64,000 nucleotides of DNA from positions 4,092,001 through 4,156,000 of the forward strand of contig CM056874.1 in the NCBI GenBank assembly GCA_029876055.1. Reading direction: 5' to 3'. Each line of letters starts with the position of its first letter. The stretch's first letter is position 1. This DNA is from Madurella fahalii. Taxonomy: Eukaryota > Ascomycota > Sordariomycetes > Sordariales. The notes below the pieces were generated by a model that did no database searches, was not told where the DNA came from, and saw only the letters and a program-made list of their open reading frames with translations. The position numbers and the translations under genes are program-made. Shown here piece by piece: positions 22,201-33,853 of this stretch.

Positions 22201-22944
22201 TGGATGCGCATTTGCTTCGAGCTGCTCGACATGCTGAAAGCACACAAGAAGGGCATCCGCCGCGCGGCCAACAACACGTTCGGCTTTATCGCAAAGGCCA
22301 TCGGCCCGCAGGACGTGCTCGCCACGCTGCTGAATAACCTCCGCGTGCAGGAGCGCCAGTCGCGCGTTAACACGGCCGTCGCCATCGGCATTGTTGCCGA
22401 GACGTGCGCGCCGTTCACGGTGCTGCCGGCGCTCATGAACGAGTACCGCGTGCCCGAGCTTAACGTGCAGAACGGCGTGCTCAAGTCCCTGTCGTTCCTG
22501 TTCGAGTACATTGGCGAGATGGCGAAGGACTACGTCTACGCCGTCACGCCCCTGCTGGAAGACGCCCTGATCGACCGGGACCAGGTCCACCGGCAGACGG
22601 CGGCCAGCGTGGTGAAGCACATCGCGCTCGGCGTCGTCGGGCTCGGGTGCGAAGACGCCATGGTGCATCTGCTGAACCTGCTCTACCCCAACCTGTTCGA
22701 GACGAGCCCCCACGTCATCGACCGCATCGTGGAGGCCATCGAGGCCGTCAGGATGGCTGTCGGGCCGGGCCTCGTGCTGAATTACGTATGGGCCGGCCTT
22801 TTCCACCCGGCCAGGAAGGTCCGGACGCCGTATTGGAGACTGTATAATGACGCCTACGTGCAGGGGGCGGATGCCATGGTGCCGTATTATCCAAATCTGG
22901 TGGAGGAAGGGATTGATAGGGGGGAGTTGGCGGTTGTTCTTTAG
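19285..22944 (+). CDS. HSH155: Splicing factor 3B subunit 1 (SF3B1 / Hsh155), 1219 aa
   Basis: Single exon from ATG 19285 to TAG 22942-22944. The N-terminal 300 residues are disordered and basic-acidic. They carry three RW-type U2AF-ligand motifs (RKRW at 226, RSRW at 251, KSRW at 272), two of them in a near-repeat RWDQAPS. YMPLSDEELDAMLPGPDEGY at 309-328 corresponds to the SF3B6/p14-binding segment. The rest is the HEAT-repeat superhelix ending in HPARKVRTPYWRLYNDAYV. Residues aligned to human cancer hotspots are conserved: E540, R543, N544, H580, K584 and K618 correspond to E622, R625, N626, H662, K666 and K700 with a constant offset of 82. The protein is the core of SF3b in the U2 snRNP and clamps the branch-point helix. 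Family length is about 970-1300, so it appears complete. Confidence 0.97.
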   Translation: MSDADFEQIRKLQAERNAAAAAKKGSRTFDPANQRADSSTKAKLNEAWDTELYDREDGDKFSGYHRTLPAADGDDDEEMVDADSSRRLVGQYTATRAQIDEFARGNGVEEDDPLAGRGERSNRITDRETDYQKRRFDRVLTPTRADPFAANRQAGAAEDGASYREIMERRELEREEERVRRAIEQKVKEGPVEEHKPMLKEAGDKENEDAGSTETATAGRKRRKRWDVASADTAGGQAAPAPAEPKKRSRWDQAPSVPVIGAGEEPKKKSRWDQAPSATPVATAGLATPMHPTQTAVLPTTFGTDAGRYMPLSDEELDAMLPGPDEGYKILDPPPGYAPIRAPAHKLATAPMPATGFMMQDPDSGRITSQQIPKEIPGVGDLQFFKPEDMAYFGKLTDGSNEDDLSVEELKERKIMRLLLKVKNGTPPMRKTALRQLTDNARNFGAGPLFNQILPLLMEKTLEDQERHLLVKVIDRILYKLDDMVRPYVHKILVVIEPLLIDQDYYARVEGREIISNLSKAAGLATMISVMRPDIDHVDEYVRNTTARAFAVVASALGIPALLPFLRAVCRSKKSWQARHTGVKIVQQIPILMGCAVLPHLKQLVDCIGPNLNDEQTKVRTVTSLAIAALAEASNPYGIESFDDILNPLWTGARKQRGKGLAGFLKAVGYIIPLMDEDYANYYTSQIMEILLREFASPDEEMKKVVLKVVSQCAATDGVTAGYLKEHVLDEFFKSFWVRRMALDKRNYRQVVETTVDIGQKVGVSEILERIVGNLKDESEAYRKMTVETVEKIVASLGAADIGERLEERLIDGILHAFQEQSVEDIVMLNGFGSVVNALGTRCKPYLPQIVSTILWRLNNKSATVRQQAADLVSRIAMVMKQCGEDVLMGKLGIVLYEYLGEEYPEVLGSILGALRSIVTVVGISQMQPPIKDLLPRLTPILRNRHEKVQENTIDLVGRIADRGPESVNAREWMRICFELLDMLKAHKKGIRRAANNTFGFIAKAIGPQDVLATLLNNLRVQERQSRVNTAVAIGIVAETCAPFTVLPALMNEYRVPELNVQNGVLKSLSFLFEYIGEMAKDYVYAVTPLLEDALIDRDQVHRQTAASVVKHIALGVVGLGCEDAMVHLLNLLYPNLFETSPHVIDRIVEAIEAVRMAVGPGLVLNYVWAGLFHPARKVRTPYWRLYNDAYVQGADAMVPYYPNLVEEGIDRGELAVVL

Positions 22945-22950
22945 GTTGGC

Positions 22951-22982
22951 CTTTCTTTCTTTCTTTCTTTTTTTTTTTTTTT
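22951..22982 (+). repeat. (CTTT)n plus poly-T after SF3B1
   Basis: Four CTTT units grade into about 16 T, beginning six bases after the SF3B1 stop codon. Confidence 0.85.
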
Positions 22983-25330
22983 CCTGTTTTGGTGGGACGG
23001 GGGATGAGGGATTCTTGCGAGAGAAGCTAGCTTATTATGCGTTCTGTTAATTTGGAGATGGGGGAGAATGGCTTCAACAAACTCGCGAGCCACGTAGGGG
23101 CAGGCAAAGCAGACAATAGAAGATGGGATGCTCTGCTCGGGTACGTCGTGTCTAAGGGAGCCGTTGCTGCGCTGATCTGTTGTCTTGGTGATTACGGGTC
23201 AGTGTGAGTCTCGTCGCCCTACGCGTTATATTTGTATAGTGCATGTATGTGTTGGGGGTGCATGAACCTAGGAGTCTTATAGTTCAAAATGTTTTTTTGC
23301 GTTGGCACTACGTAATGTTTCGTTGGGCTGATGTTACGGTGGCTCGGCATTTGGTGCTTTGGGTTTGTTTACTTCAGGGGCTGCACGGGGGCTCGTGGTA
23401 GGTCAGTGACCGCTGCAGGAGGGACATGCAAGCCCCCTGCCCCTGACGCGGGAGGCTCTAGAAAAGATTAAGAAGCATTCAGATTGTGTTGGGCGAACTT
23501 GAGTGGAGGCACTGAAATGGACTGCTACCAACTGCAAACTCACTGCAACTTTCCTCATCTGAACATGGTGTCCCAGCGATGCATTGGCTCAGCAACTAAG
23601 ACATGTTTCATCTGCCGAGTAACGTCTAAGCATCATGAGTGGTATTTCCCTTGAGATTTGGCGTTGCAAAGTAAGGTTACGAGTAAGAGCTACATATCCT
23701 TGGAGTACTGACGTTAGGCTCGCCGAGACAGACCAAGCTCTTCATCTATCAAGCTGGTGGAGCGTTCATAACTACTCAAAGTAAACCTCATGTATTGAGG
23801 GAAAATAGTAGAGAATGCGGGTTAGCGGTGGCACGCGTGTTAAGCTCGTCTTGTGTAACCGCCTAGGAAGACACGAGACGAGAGCCGCCATCATTATGAT
23901 TGCCCTTGAGAGGTATCATCTTCTCGGAAACATAGAGCGGCGTAATAGACAGGGAGTCTCCGGCAATCCTTGGTCCGCCGTCCGTCCTCAGGCCCGTACT
24001 TCTTGACAGGCAATTTGTCACTTGTCGTTGAGGGTACACAGCTCTGACTCGAACGTCAGCCTCCACCAAGCAAGTGAGCACATTATCTCTGCAATAGCCA
24101 CAACTGCAGGGATTCGCGCGATCTCTCGATGCAGTTGACAAGAGCCAAACCCCTGACCCCCTGGCCAGGCCACATGGCAACACAGTATCCGATGAGATGA
24201 GACGACAAAGCCCACTGTCATGCAGTGAAAAAAAAATTTTAACCCAGCGCGAATGAGTAAAGCAACTGCAGGCGGCAACGTTAGGGACACGCAAGCTCTG
24301 TGAGACTTGTGCAATGTCAAGCCGCATGTCGGACCATATGTCGGAAAATTTGGTTGATCGGGGGAGGGACGGTTGTGTCACACCGGGGAATTTGCCAGCA
24401 TCACAGCCCACAAAACGCGGCTTTCTCTTTCTCTGGGGTATTATTGCACTTTTGCACCTGAATCACATGGTCGGGGGTTTGCTCAGACATCCGTTGGATC
24501 AGAGCACCGGCCTCTGGAAGAGACGACGAACGTGTCGTTTGTCCAAGGCCTCCATTACCACAGCAGCGGTCTGTGTCGACAATGGACCCGTGTCAACAGC
24601 GGGGATTTCTCGATTAGGGGTGCTACAGTACTACTGTCTCGGCAGGTTCGGATGCGCTCACCTAAGCCCATCCGAGTCTCGACCACGGGCGGCTGTCACA
24701 CGAACCACAAACTTTACCTGCAACACAGCGTAAACGCACCCGGGTGTATTTCCCGGGCATCTCGGGACAGCGAAACTGTCCCAGAGCCATGCCATCGCAG
24801 CGCAGCGAAGGCGTACCAACAAACCAGGGGAAGCAGTCCGGCTGCATGCCAGAGAGCCGACAAATGAAGCAGCTTTGCAACCACCCCTAAAATCTCAATC
24901 GAGCCTCGTACGGACATCACGCCATCTTCCGAAGGGTCCCCCCTTTCACACGTCGACGTCGCATCAAGGCGGGTAAAATGCCGCTTCTATGCTCAGAGCC
25001 CAACTTGGATTCCTCCTCTTCTCCCAAGTCCGGGGTGACACCGGCGGAAGTATAATAAAGCTGGAGGTACGCTTTGCGCAACTTCAGGTTCTAGCTCCGG
25101 CCATGATCTAATGGATATTGCGCTCTCGTCCCTCGTAGGGTGGGGGGGCTCGATCCCAATGGCGGACTGGCAAGCACTAACACCGACGCGGAAACAGCTG
25201 AGAAGGGACCCTAGGACTGCAGAAACAAACGGCTCGCTGCCGGTTGGTTGGCTTAAGGTCGTAGTTTGCTACTACCGCAGTGTATATGACCGCTACCCCT
25301 CTTTGACCGAGCTCCCAAAGGGGAAAACAC

Positions 25331-25382
25331 TTTTTTTTTCTCTCCCTCTTTTTTTTTTTTTTTTCTTTTTTCTTTTTTTTTT
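25331..25382 (+). repeat. T-rich low-complexity tract
   Basis: Nearly pure T/C over 52 bases, with T runs up to about 16. Confidence 0.85.
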
Positions 25383-26157
25383 AAAAGAGGAGATGAGAGG
25401 TACAATTAGGTACATGTCAGCACCGGCCCTTGGTAAAGAAACTCCGACACATCACACCATCATTTAGCCCACCCAGAGTTTCAATGAGCCGGCATATCTC
25501 CGTCTGGCAAGAGGCACGCACGGCACGGTGGCGGACTCGCATGGTACTGTACCAATTGTCGCACGAAACCATTGTTATGGCACCGAGGGCTCCTTTTTTC
25601 CAAAAGTACACCTTGAAGTAACTAGATAGTTAGCTTCTCTCCAACTGACACGACTCAATCAGGCAGGACTTGGTAGCCCAGTACATCACCGCCCACGTAG
25701 TTGGATGAATACTTCCACATTCATCCCGAGTTGTGGCGAACCGCCCCCCTCCCCTTTATTCTTTTTATTTTTTATTTTTTTTTATCCTTTATCCTTCCTT
25801 CCTTCTTATTCATCGCTTCAGTGCATGACATCTCTTTTGGGGGGGGGGGGTAAACCCAATTAACAAATACCCGGACCCCGTCTAAACTTGCCCGTTTCCT
25901 GCGGTCCATACCCTCCACGGCCCCCATAGGAAGAAGCGGTGTGTGTAGTGTAGTAGCATATCGTGAAATGCGTGTGGGCTGTGTGCTGGGGTCAGTTACC
26001 GTACTTAGTCATGCAGCTAAGACTAAGTGGAAAAGGGGGGCATGAATGTCCAGCGCAATCAGGAAGGTCATCAACGCTGAAAGGGTGGCTGAGCTGATGA
26101 GTTGGGTCCAGCCCTGCCCTGCGAGGTCGGATGCCCTTTTTTTTAGTGCTTAAAGGG

Positions 26158-26174
26158 AAAAAAAAAAAAAAAAA
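26158..26174 (+). repeat. Poly-A tract (17)
   Basis: Homopolymer of 17 A in the gene-poor region, with no adjacent retroelement features recognised. Confidence 0.85.
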
Positions 26175-26615
26175 TATCAAAGTAAGGCAAAGGAGCAACC
26201 GGGAGAATACAATCCCGAATAACCACCCTGGACTCTTGCCCAACGCCGTACCCATGTGGGGAAGTGGAAACGAGGGGCCTCGCACTCGTCAATAACACCA
26301 AATACGTGGCAATAACAGCAGAGCTTGGATTAGGGGTTCGGACAAGCGATGGATTGCCCGGATCAAAATTCAGGGTCCGGCGCGTGGCACAATCCAGGTT
26401 GACACGACCGTGGTCCCGATACGATAAATGGAATGGCAAATCTTGTCGTGGGGCATGGCATTCTTGCAAATTCCCGTCCGCATCTTTGCCCGGCCGGATG
26501 GCCAACCGGAGCAAGCGGGGGCCAAGACCAGGGAAAAGGGGGGCGGGAGACAATTAATGATAGATTGGACCTCTCTCTGACAGAGAAAAAGCATATTAAG
26601 AAACGAGAGAGAAAC

Positions 26616-26634
26616 AAAAAAAAAAAAAAAAAAA
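26616..26634 (+). repeat. Poly-A tract (19)
   Basis: Homopolymer of 19 A preceded by an A/G-rich stretch. Confidence 0.85.
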
Positions 26635-27324
26635 GAATGAAAAAAATATTGGGCAGTGCCTTCAAGATAGGCCAGTCTGCTTAACCAAAGGCCGCGAAGC
26701 TCGGATTGGTCCTACGGATACCCCAGAAAATGCACCCCCAGAGAAAAGGGAAAGGATCTCCCGTCATCCAAAAGGGCAGCCCGTCGGCTTGTAAATTGGA
26801 GCCCAAGAGGCTAAACAATGCTCCCTCGGCCCTGGTCGATGAGATCATCGCTTGTTTCAGATTCTGCTTGGGTCGCGCGGCGCTGCGCCGCAGTGGAGTG
26901 AAGGTGACGGTACGATGGAACGCTGGCCTTCCCTCAACCCCCCTCCCCCCACCGTGGTTGCTTTAGGCCATGCGGATGACTTCGTATGGGGCGTCCTCTC
27001 GAGCATCGAGCTGTTTTGGCGAGATGCCCATAATATTTCCAAATTTCCCCAGCATGCCCACCTGATTTAAAAACGGCGGGATGGGGCGGGTAGCAGCGTG
27101 ATATCGATACTACTGCGGTGTTTCTCTCGGCCTTTCAGAACCGCTCGCCTTGCGTCCCAAAACCAGGCACTGCTAACTAGAGGTTCAACGGGGGCGGGTT
27201 GAAGCCTGGGGACCCCTTGCGTTGCCGATGGCGTCAGCCAAAAGGGACGACAGATTGGTTGGGTTGCACAGGAGAACAAGGACAGGGCTTGATCCGAGTG
27301 AGCGTCGAGATTGGCGCCTCAGCG

Positions 27325-27348
27325 AAAAAAAAAAAAAAAAAAAAAAAA
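27325..27348 (+). repeat. Poly-A tract (24)
   Basis: The longest A homopolymer in the window. No flanking short direct repeat marking a retroposed insertion was seen. Confidence 0.85.
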
Positions 27349-30300
27349 TTACATGCGCTTCTGCTTCTCACTCGTGCTAAACATTGTATCTCTGTTGAAT
27401 CTTGGGACACAACTATGTTTATCCAGCACCTGGCTGATATCTGCAAAAGCGCCAGTCTGGACCCAGTCAGGAGAGAGATTATCAAGTCGATCTTTCACCA
27501 GCCACAAACGACCGCCACGACGAAGCGTTCCCGCATTCTTTTTCTTGCCTTGGCGTTGGGAAACGAGAGAGCCACCCAGCGCCCCATGACGTCATAGCAC
27601 ACTGGCACTATTTCGACGACGTTCTCCATCCACATCGTAAGCCTCGCGACAAGGCCTTCCTGGCGTCCACCGGGCAAATGGGCAAAATGTCGGAAAACGG
27701 GGCGAGAGAGCCTTGCCGCGTCCAAGGATGCATGGTACTCTTTTTCGAATGGCCTGTGACGTCGTTTGGGGGTTGAAATGGCCTCTTCTTACGTCGACTG
27801 TGTCCTTGCATACTGTGTCCAAAGCAAGGCGTAGCCACGGCAGCATCTCGCTATGGCCAGTTCGTTCCTCGTTGGACCGGAGCCTAATGCGGGGGGGGGG
27901 GCAAGCCGTGGTGCGAATACTTGCGCTCCACCTTGGAACTGGGCCTCTTCTTGCTGACCACGGCTGGCATTAGTGTGGTCGTCTTTTCCGGCAATTTTCT
28001 ATCGTAAAAATCTCTCAAATGCATTACCGGCACACCGACCCCCCCGCTGTTCCGTGCCGTTCAAGGCCCATTGAGCTGAGGAGAATTGCCCTGCTATGCC
28101 TTGGAACGGACATACTGGATTGGGCTTCGGCTGCATCGTCTAGCAGTTTGCCGCGATAAGAACAAGGGCGTTCTGCGCGTCTCCCCCCGCAGCCGTGCCC
28201 CTCCCAGCTGGTGGCGAGAGGCAGAAGGACCCTGACGATCCGTTGCTGTTGAACCGGTCCCTGGGATCACTGATTGGCTGGACAGGGAAACTGTGGGGAA
28301 GCTGTCGCCATCTTGCAGGAACACCACTAAGAAAGTCGTGCTGGCTATGGCTGACGCTGATGGCATCCTTCCGGCTCTAGCGAGAATGGCGGTAACATTG
28401 TGAGGAATCCTGCCAGGAAACTGCGGCCAGACTATGCATGCGAGGCGAGCGTGGAATTCCGCTTCATTGACGTTTTCTGTCGGGGTGGAAAGTCGGGCGG
28501 TATCGATGTGAAGCCTAATTGGATCTATGCCGCTAACCCTTGCACAACCGACGTCATTGGGCGGGCCCGCTCCACCATGCCGTCGACCCAGCACCAACCG
28601 CAATGTGCATCGTGACGTCTGACCATGATATCAAACCTGGCATACCAGGTTGCCTTCCGCTGCCAGAGACAACATGTGTTACAGGCCCCAAAAAGCAGTC
28701 GCAATCCCGCAGCTGCAGTCCGTCCCCCGGCTGAGGATCTGCTCTGTTTCAACCGTCCTGGCTACCGAACCGCTCCGGCTCGCCTGCTGTTTCTTCCGGT
28801 TTGGATTTTTATCTCCGCCCGGCCGATTTACGAGCTTCCGGTCTACCAATACCGTCGAAAAAGCCGTCTTGCGGTTGCCTGAGAACGCCAAGTTGGTCGA
28901 TGGGGGCACCGTGGACAGGGCCCATGCCAGGCATACTGTACCTCGGTGGTTCAATGAACAGGTTCACCGCTGTCTCAGTCACCTCCCTTCCCCCCACCCC
29001 GCCTTTCCTTCTCTAACCATTGTACATGTCCCAAGTGCGTCACCATTGTCGAATAGGAGTGCGCTCTGTGGCCGACCCTATCACATTGTTTGTGCTTATT
29101 TTTCTGCTCTCGTCACTCTACTCGTCCCGTGCCTCGTCCCTGGCTAAGCAGCCCCGTCTTTTTGTGTTAGCAGATGTCACCTCGCATATGGCCGCCTCCT
29201 CATCCCTTAAGCGTCAATGAACACCCGAAGACAGGACTCCGCTAGCGCCAATATCGGTGTAATATCTGAAGCATCCACTCTGATCGCCACGTATGGGGGG
29301 TTGTCTCGTTTCCAAGCAAGCCCCGTGACGGGGTTATAGAGATGAACTCAACTTTCGGCTCAGATGAGCTCTTGAAGACGGGCCCCGTGTCTATCACGTG
29401 TGAGCCCCGCCACCGCGAACATACCCCCGGCGTCCGTGGCACCGGGGCCGAAAGTGTGCTGCCGATCAGCATGTTCCAGCCCGGCAGAGCGTTCAAGCTT
29501 CGCCAATGCTTGTTGTCGTGGCCACTTGCCCTTGGAGGTAATGATCGGACCCGGCAGCAGCCCTGCCCGGAGCCGAATGCACTGATTTGCACATTGAAAC
29601 AATCCGCAGCGCCCATCAAGGTCCTTTCCACCCAAGGGTCCGCTCCACAACCAACCGCTCCCCGATGTGTCAATTTGACCCAAATGAGAAGTTGAGGCTC
29701 TCGCACTCTTTCCACCCTTCCCCTTCTTTCCACGCCTCTCGTCTTCTCACGTCCACTTTCCCCCCTGTTCGCCTCCCTGTAGGGAATAGCTTCCGAGGTG
29801 TATGGTTGTTTTGTTTGCCGGGCGCTGTAGGCTTGCGCGGAAAGCGAACCGAACGGGCAACATTTTTACTCTGGCCCAGGGGGAATAGGTAGTGAAGATC
29901 CCCTTCCGATTCCGGCCATTTCTGCCATCCTTCCCTACACCTTCCGAGGCACACGTCCCCCCCTTCCCCCCACCCACATGAGGCCACCCTCCCAGGTGCG
30001 AACCGGCCGTTTGTCTCACGCATCTCGGTGCGGGGCGGAGGTCGGGTCGTTCGTAGCCAGGAGCGAGCGAACGAAATTGGGCGCGGAGTACTTGCTGCCT
30101 TTGCCGCACCCACAGTCCGTGATTCTCCCCATCCTTGTTATCCTTGGCCGATCCGCTCGGCCGGCCCTGCCCGTGGTTGGATAACAACGTGGAGAAGCTA
30201 ACGGGCGAAGTGAGACCTGGCAACCGCCCCCCCTAGTCGGCGTCGTCACCGCTGTCGCCCTGTGGCCGTCGCATTGAGGCGTGACAGGGTTTCGATGATG

Positions 30301-30521
30301 GGGAAAAGGAAAAAAAAAAACACAACACGTTTCGTCCCTCCTGCGTCAACGTGAGGCTCGGGAGGACGACTTCCCGTTCGGCTCGTGCCTGTCTCGCCGT
30401 CCCCCTCTTCCTGGCACGGAGTGGCCTGTCATCTCTCAAAGCCCGCTTCCCTCCGGGGAGGACACGTAACGCGTACACAGCCGAGCCGGTAGATACCCCT
30501 AAAACTGCCTGCGGCAACGAC

Positions 30522-30590
30522 GTGTGTGTGAGAGAGAGCGCGAGCGAACGAGAGACAGACAGAGACAGAGACAGAGTGAGAGTGAGAGGG
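30522..30590 (+). repeat. GT/GA-rich simple sequence
   Basis: A short GT run passes into GAGA and ACAGAG-type repeats over about 70 bases of strongly purine-biased sequence. Confidence 0.75.
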
Positions 30591-32250
30591 TCCCTTGTCC
30601 GGTGTGGCATCGCCCCGGCTGCGGCAGGGCGGGCTAGCGTAACGCGGGCAAGGGACGCAGTACATAGGTAAGGTCAGATACGGTAGGATACTGCGATGCT
30701 AAGGTAAGATGTGCCGATCCCACGCATAGCCGAGCGGCCAACCACACAAGAGCAAAGCCCGGCGTACCCCAGCAGCCTTCTTTGTCGTCCCTTTGCGTCG
30801 TCGTAACCGGCACGGGACCATGCTCTTTTTCTTGCATGCTTCTCGCACACGCATGCGGGGCGCCTGCGGTCATCCCAGGCCTGACAAATTGTCTGCGGTA
30901 CCCGTAGGCTAGATATTGCGATTTGGGGCCGGCGGGGGGAGGAGGGGGGAATGCAATTGTCCTGAAACGACCGCTAGATGAGGTGTGGATATGACCGCCC
31001 AGCCGTTATGGCGACCGACACGCCATCTCGCCGAGGCGAAAGAGTAAACTTGAGTTGCATGTTGAGCCGAGTGCGTCATGTGGGCGTTCGAGATCAGCAC
31101 TACTAGCTTTTTCGTAGGCGCTATACCGAGTATCTACAAATTGTCTTGGATCAGTGACTCGTGGCCAGAGTAGGCCAAGTCTCTTTTACCAGCCTTTGAT
31201 TCCCTGGGGCCCCAAACTCTTGCGCGTGCCTTGTGGAAGGCAGTCATCAGTGCTAGTTGGAAGTTGGAAAAGGCTCACACGTGAAAAGCGAAGCATTAAT
31301 TATTGTACATATTATTAGCTTTTAAGGGGTATTGTGTACCTATGTTAACCGAGAGTAGACGTCCATTCCTCAACTCCTCAAGTACAGGTACTAGGAAGTA
31401 GTACCCTCCGCTGCCCAAAAAACTGGCAAGGCGGGGTGACAATGGAGCCTACCAATTTCTCCCCCGTCATCATCGCTAGATATATCGGTACCTTAGATAT
31501 TTATGTTCGTCTCAGGGTACAGCTTCGTCTCTTTGTTGTAGAACCCCCCCAAAATGTGGAAAAACTCCCAAGTTCCCCGAGACCAGACACCCCCAAAAAG
31601 CCGTTTTGATGAGGTAATGAAACAACTCTTGATGAGACGCAGCAAGCGACAATAGAGAATGCCGGTTGCGCGCTTATCGACCAGTCGTGAACAAACCAGA
31701 GAAAAAAAAAACCAGAAAAAGCAACAAAGACCGAAACGCCAATCCATGAGGGTATCATCCAAGGGAGGCCATCTTTCCGTCGCCTGTTGGAAGATGCCCA
31801 ATTCCGCTCTCGACAGAGACCAGACTGAAACCGTTGATTAAAAAACCGATATCGCAAAACGAGTAGTGTAGACGTTGTATAGAGAGAGCGAGGACAGTAG
31901 ATGATGCCGCAGGCGAGACAACGGCCAACGACTGACGCGGGGGGTTTTTGACTCTCGACAACACAGAACCCAGAAAACCCAGCTGCTCCTTCAATGGCAG
32001 CAGTAGAAGATGGCCTTGCCAGAGACCAAAGGCGAATGGGCGCACCCCTAGGCGGAAAATGACCGGGGCGCGAGGGTTTAAGCGTGGTGTTCGAGTATCG
32101 ATCGGCGAAGCGCATATGCAAGAGAATGATGGAGAATTAAAATGTCGCTAAGTCTATCCGAGGAGTCGTGCGAAAAAAGAAAAGCAAAGGGTCAAATATT
32201 GTGAGTTGCAAAAGGCTGCTTCAATGTCGAGTTACGGGTAGCAACGGCGC

Positions 32251-33584
32251 TCACGGCGACTGGTGTTCTTCTGACCCGGTTTCTGATGGTGTCTCGGCTT
32301 GCGCTTGGTTCTTGTGGACTTTCTTGTGTCGACGAAGGTTCGACACGACTGAAAAATGCCGGCCGCAACCTTCCACCTCACAAGAGAACGCTGTAAAGGG
32401 GGGGGGGGAAATTCCAGTTAGTACTGCCGCCGGACCGAGCGAGTTGGCAGGTCGATAGATTGCTTACGTTTCTCTCCCGTGTGGCTGTACATGTGTGTTT
32501 GTAACGAGCTGGGTCTCGTAAACCGCTTGTCGCAGACCTTGCATTTGTGCTTCTTTTGCGTGCTCGACGACACCTTGGAGCTGAACGAACTCATCATCGA
32601 TTGCGGCGCAGGCGGCGCCGTGGCCATAAGTCCCTGGGGACGGGGGAGCGTCCGGCCAGACATGGATTCGATGTCGGATCCCGTTGTCGAATAGTCGCTT
32701 ACTGATCCGTCCACGGAGCCCCCATTATAGTAGGCGCTGAACCCAGTGGATGATACACTCGATGTCGCCGAGTGTGTCGACGGGAACCCGTACGAGTCGT
32801 TGGACCCCCTTTGCCTGCTGCGCACATCGTAAATGTTTCGCGGCGTTTCTTGGCTCATGGAGAGCATCCCGTGGCTCGCTTCCAGCGCGTCCTGGAAGCT
32901 CCTCCTGTCGTCCGGCTGCAGGCTTCTGCGATCACTGTCAGAGAGTTGCGGTTCTTGAGGGGACCTGCCCGTCGCCCGTCCAAAGGGGGGGCCGGGGTCC
33001 ACGGGGCTAGAAGCTACTGACTGCTGGGAATATCTCCTCGAACTGTCCTCGTGGCCGAGAGCAAACGTGCCCCGCATTGGGGCCTGCGCGTAGCTTAGCT
33101 GGTCGTAGGGCGACGGTGACGTCGCGTACGTTGGGTTGACCGGGGAGGCGGCGCTCGTGTACGCCGATGCGTCATAGGCAGCCGACGTCGTCGGGTGCTG
33201 CAGCCGGTTGACGCCTAGGAGATCTTGGGGCATGGGGAGTAAGTCCTGTTGTCTATAGACACCCGCCATGGGAGGGCTACCTGCTGACGCAGCCGTGACC
33301 GGGAGGGTGCCATAAGGCGCCATCGAGGCACTGCTGCCGGTCCGACTGCTGTGCTGAGGGTGCTTCGAGAGTGCGGCGAGGTTTAGGTGCGGTAGGCCGG
33401 CGTTGTCTTGGTTGTTGATGTAGAGGCTCTGCTGGCTCCCGCTCTGCGGAGCGGGCCCGGGGCCGCCCGCTGACGAGGACGAGCCCCAAGGGTTGGTAAA
33501 GTGCGGATGGCCCGAGTACGAAGACATGGTGTCGAAATGTAAGGCTCCGAAGCGATGTTGGTTGTGGTCCAGGGTCATGGTCAT
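32251..33584 (-). CDS. flbC: C2H2 zinc-finger transcription factor, FlbC-type (418 aa)
   Basis: Two exons on the minus strand, 33584-32468 and 32390-32251. The 77-base intron contains a run of 11 G. Splicing joins TGEK to PFSCEVEGC in frame. Residues 1-335 are Ser/Gln/Pro/Tyr-rich and probably a disordered activation region. Finger 1 is C348-x2-C351-x12-H364-x3-H368 (HKCKVCDKRFTRPSSLQTH). Finger 2 is C376-x4-C381-x12-H394-x3-H398 (CGRHFSVVSNLRRH). The short tail is polar. Two tandem fingers with these recognition helices at the C-terminus match FlbC, a nuclear activator of conidiation (upstream of brlA) and growth in Aspergillus. The ortholog assignment rests on remembered family resemblance, so the symbol is tentative. 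The gene is isolated, with 9.3 kb and 13.7 kb of gene-poor flanks. A second in-frame ATG lies two codons after the first. Confidence 0.88.
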
Positions 33585-33853
33585 GATGGGAGGATATGAG
33601 CGGCGCCGCGTCGACGAGTGGTATCTGTCTCTCTCTTCCAGATCGAATAGTTGTTTGGAAGTGAGATGCCGGCCCCCGAGTAGTGTTTGTTTTTGCTGAT
33701 CAACTTGGAAGACAGTTGGCCAGTCTTAGTTAGGCTCGGGTCTTGGGGTGAAGGGGAAGATCGGGACCACAGGACGAGAAGGGAAGGGGACGGATCAGCG
33801 TTCTTAAGTGTGTCTCTGGCGGTGCGGTGCAACAAGATGGGCACGGATGGCAT
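33581..33853 (-). promoter_or_regulatory. Upstream ORF (90 codons) overlapping the flbC start as ATGA
   Basis: In the minus-strand leader an ATG at 33853-33851 opens a 90-codon frame. Its TGA stop (33583-33581) shares bases with the flbC ATG (33584-33582), giving the junction ATGA. The encoded peptide is Ser/Pro/Arg-rich and resembles nothing I know, so any role is more likely in cis. The leader might instead be shortened by a downstream transcription start or an intron; that is not visible here. Confidence 0.45.

Larger units (their letters stand above)
22983..32250. other. 9.3 kb convergent gene-poor region between SF3B1 and the FlbC-type gene
   Basis: The two flanking genes converge, so no promoter is needed here. 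None of the open frames shows a family motif, a consistent ATG start with splice sites, or conserved-looking composition. GC appears moderate by eye, without strong A/T bias. The region contains many simple tracts: T-rich 25331-25382, G12 at 25839-25850, A17 at 26158-26174, A19 at 26616-26634, A24 at 27325-27348, G11 at 27891-27901 and a GA-rich stretch at 30522-30590. An AT-richer patch lies at about 31290-31350. It may hold noncoding transcripts or decayed sequence; I cannot tell which. Confidence 0.5.

Noticed and set aside
26158..27348. Three poly-A tracts (17-24) as the tails of retroposed elements.
   Set aside because: No flanking short direct repeats, no reverse-transcriptase-like frame and no SINE-like body were seen. 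Simple homopolymer expansion is sufficient.
31501..32121. 206-codon minus-strand ORF downstream of flbC.
   Set aside because: It lies in the probable 3' region of flbC and has no ATG-supported, family-like sequence.
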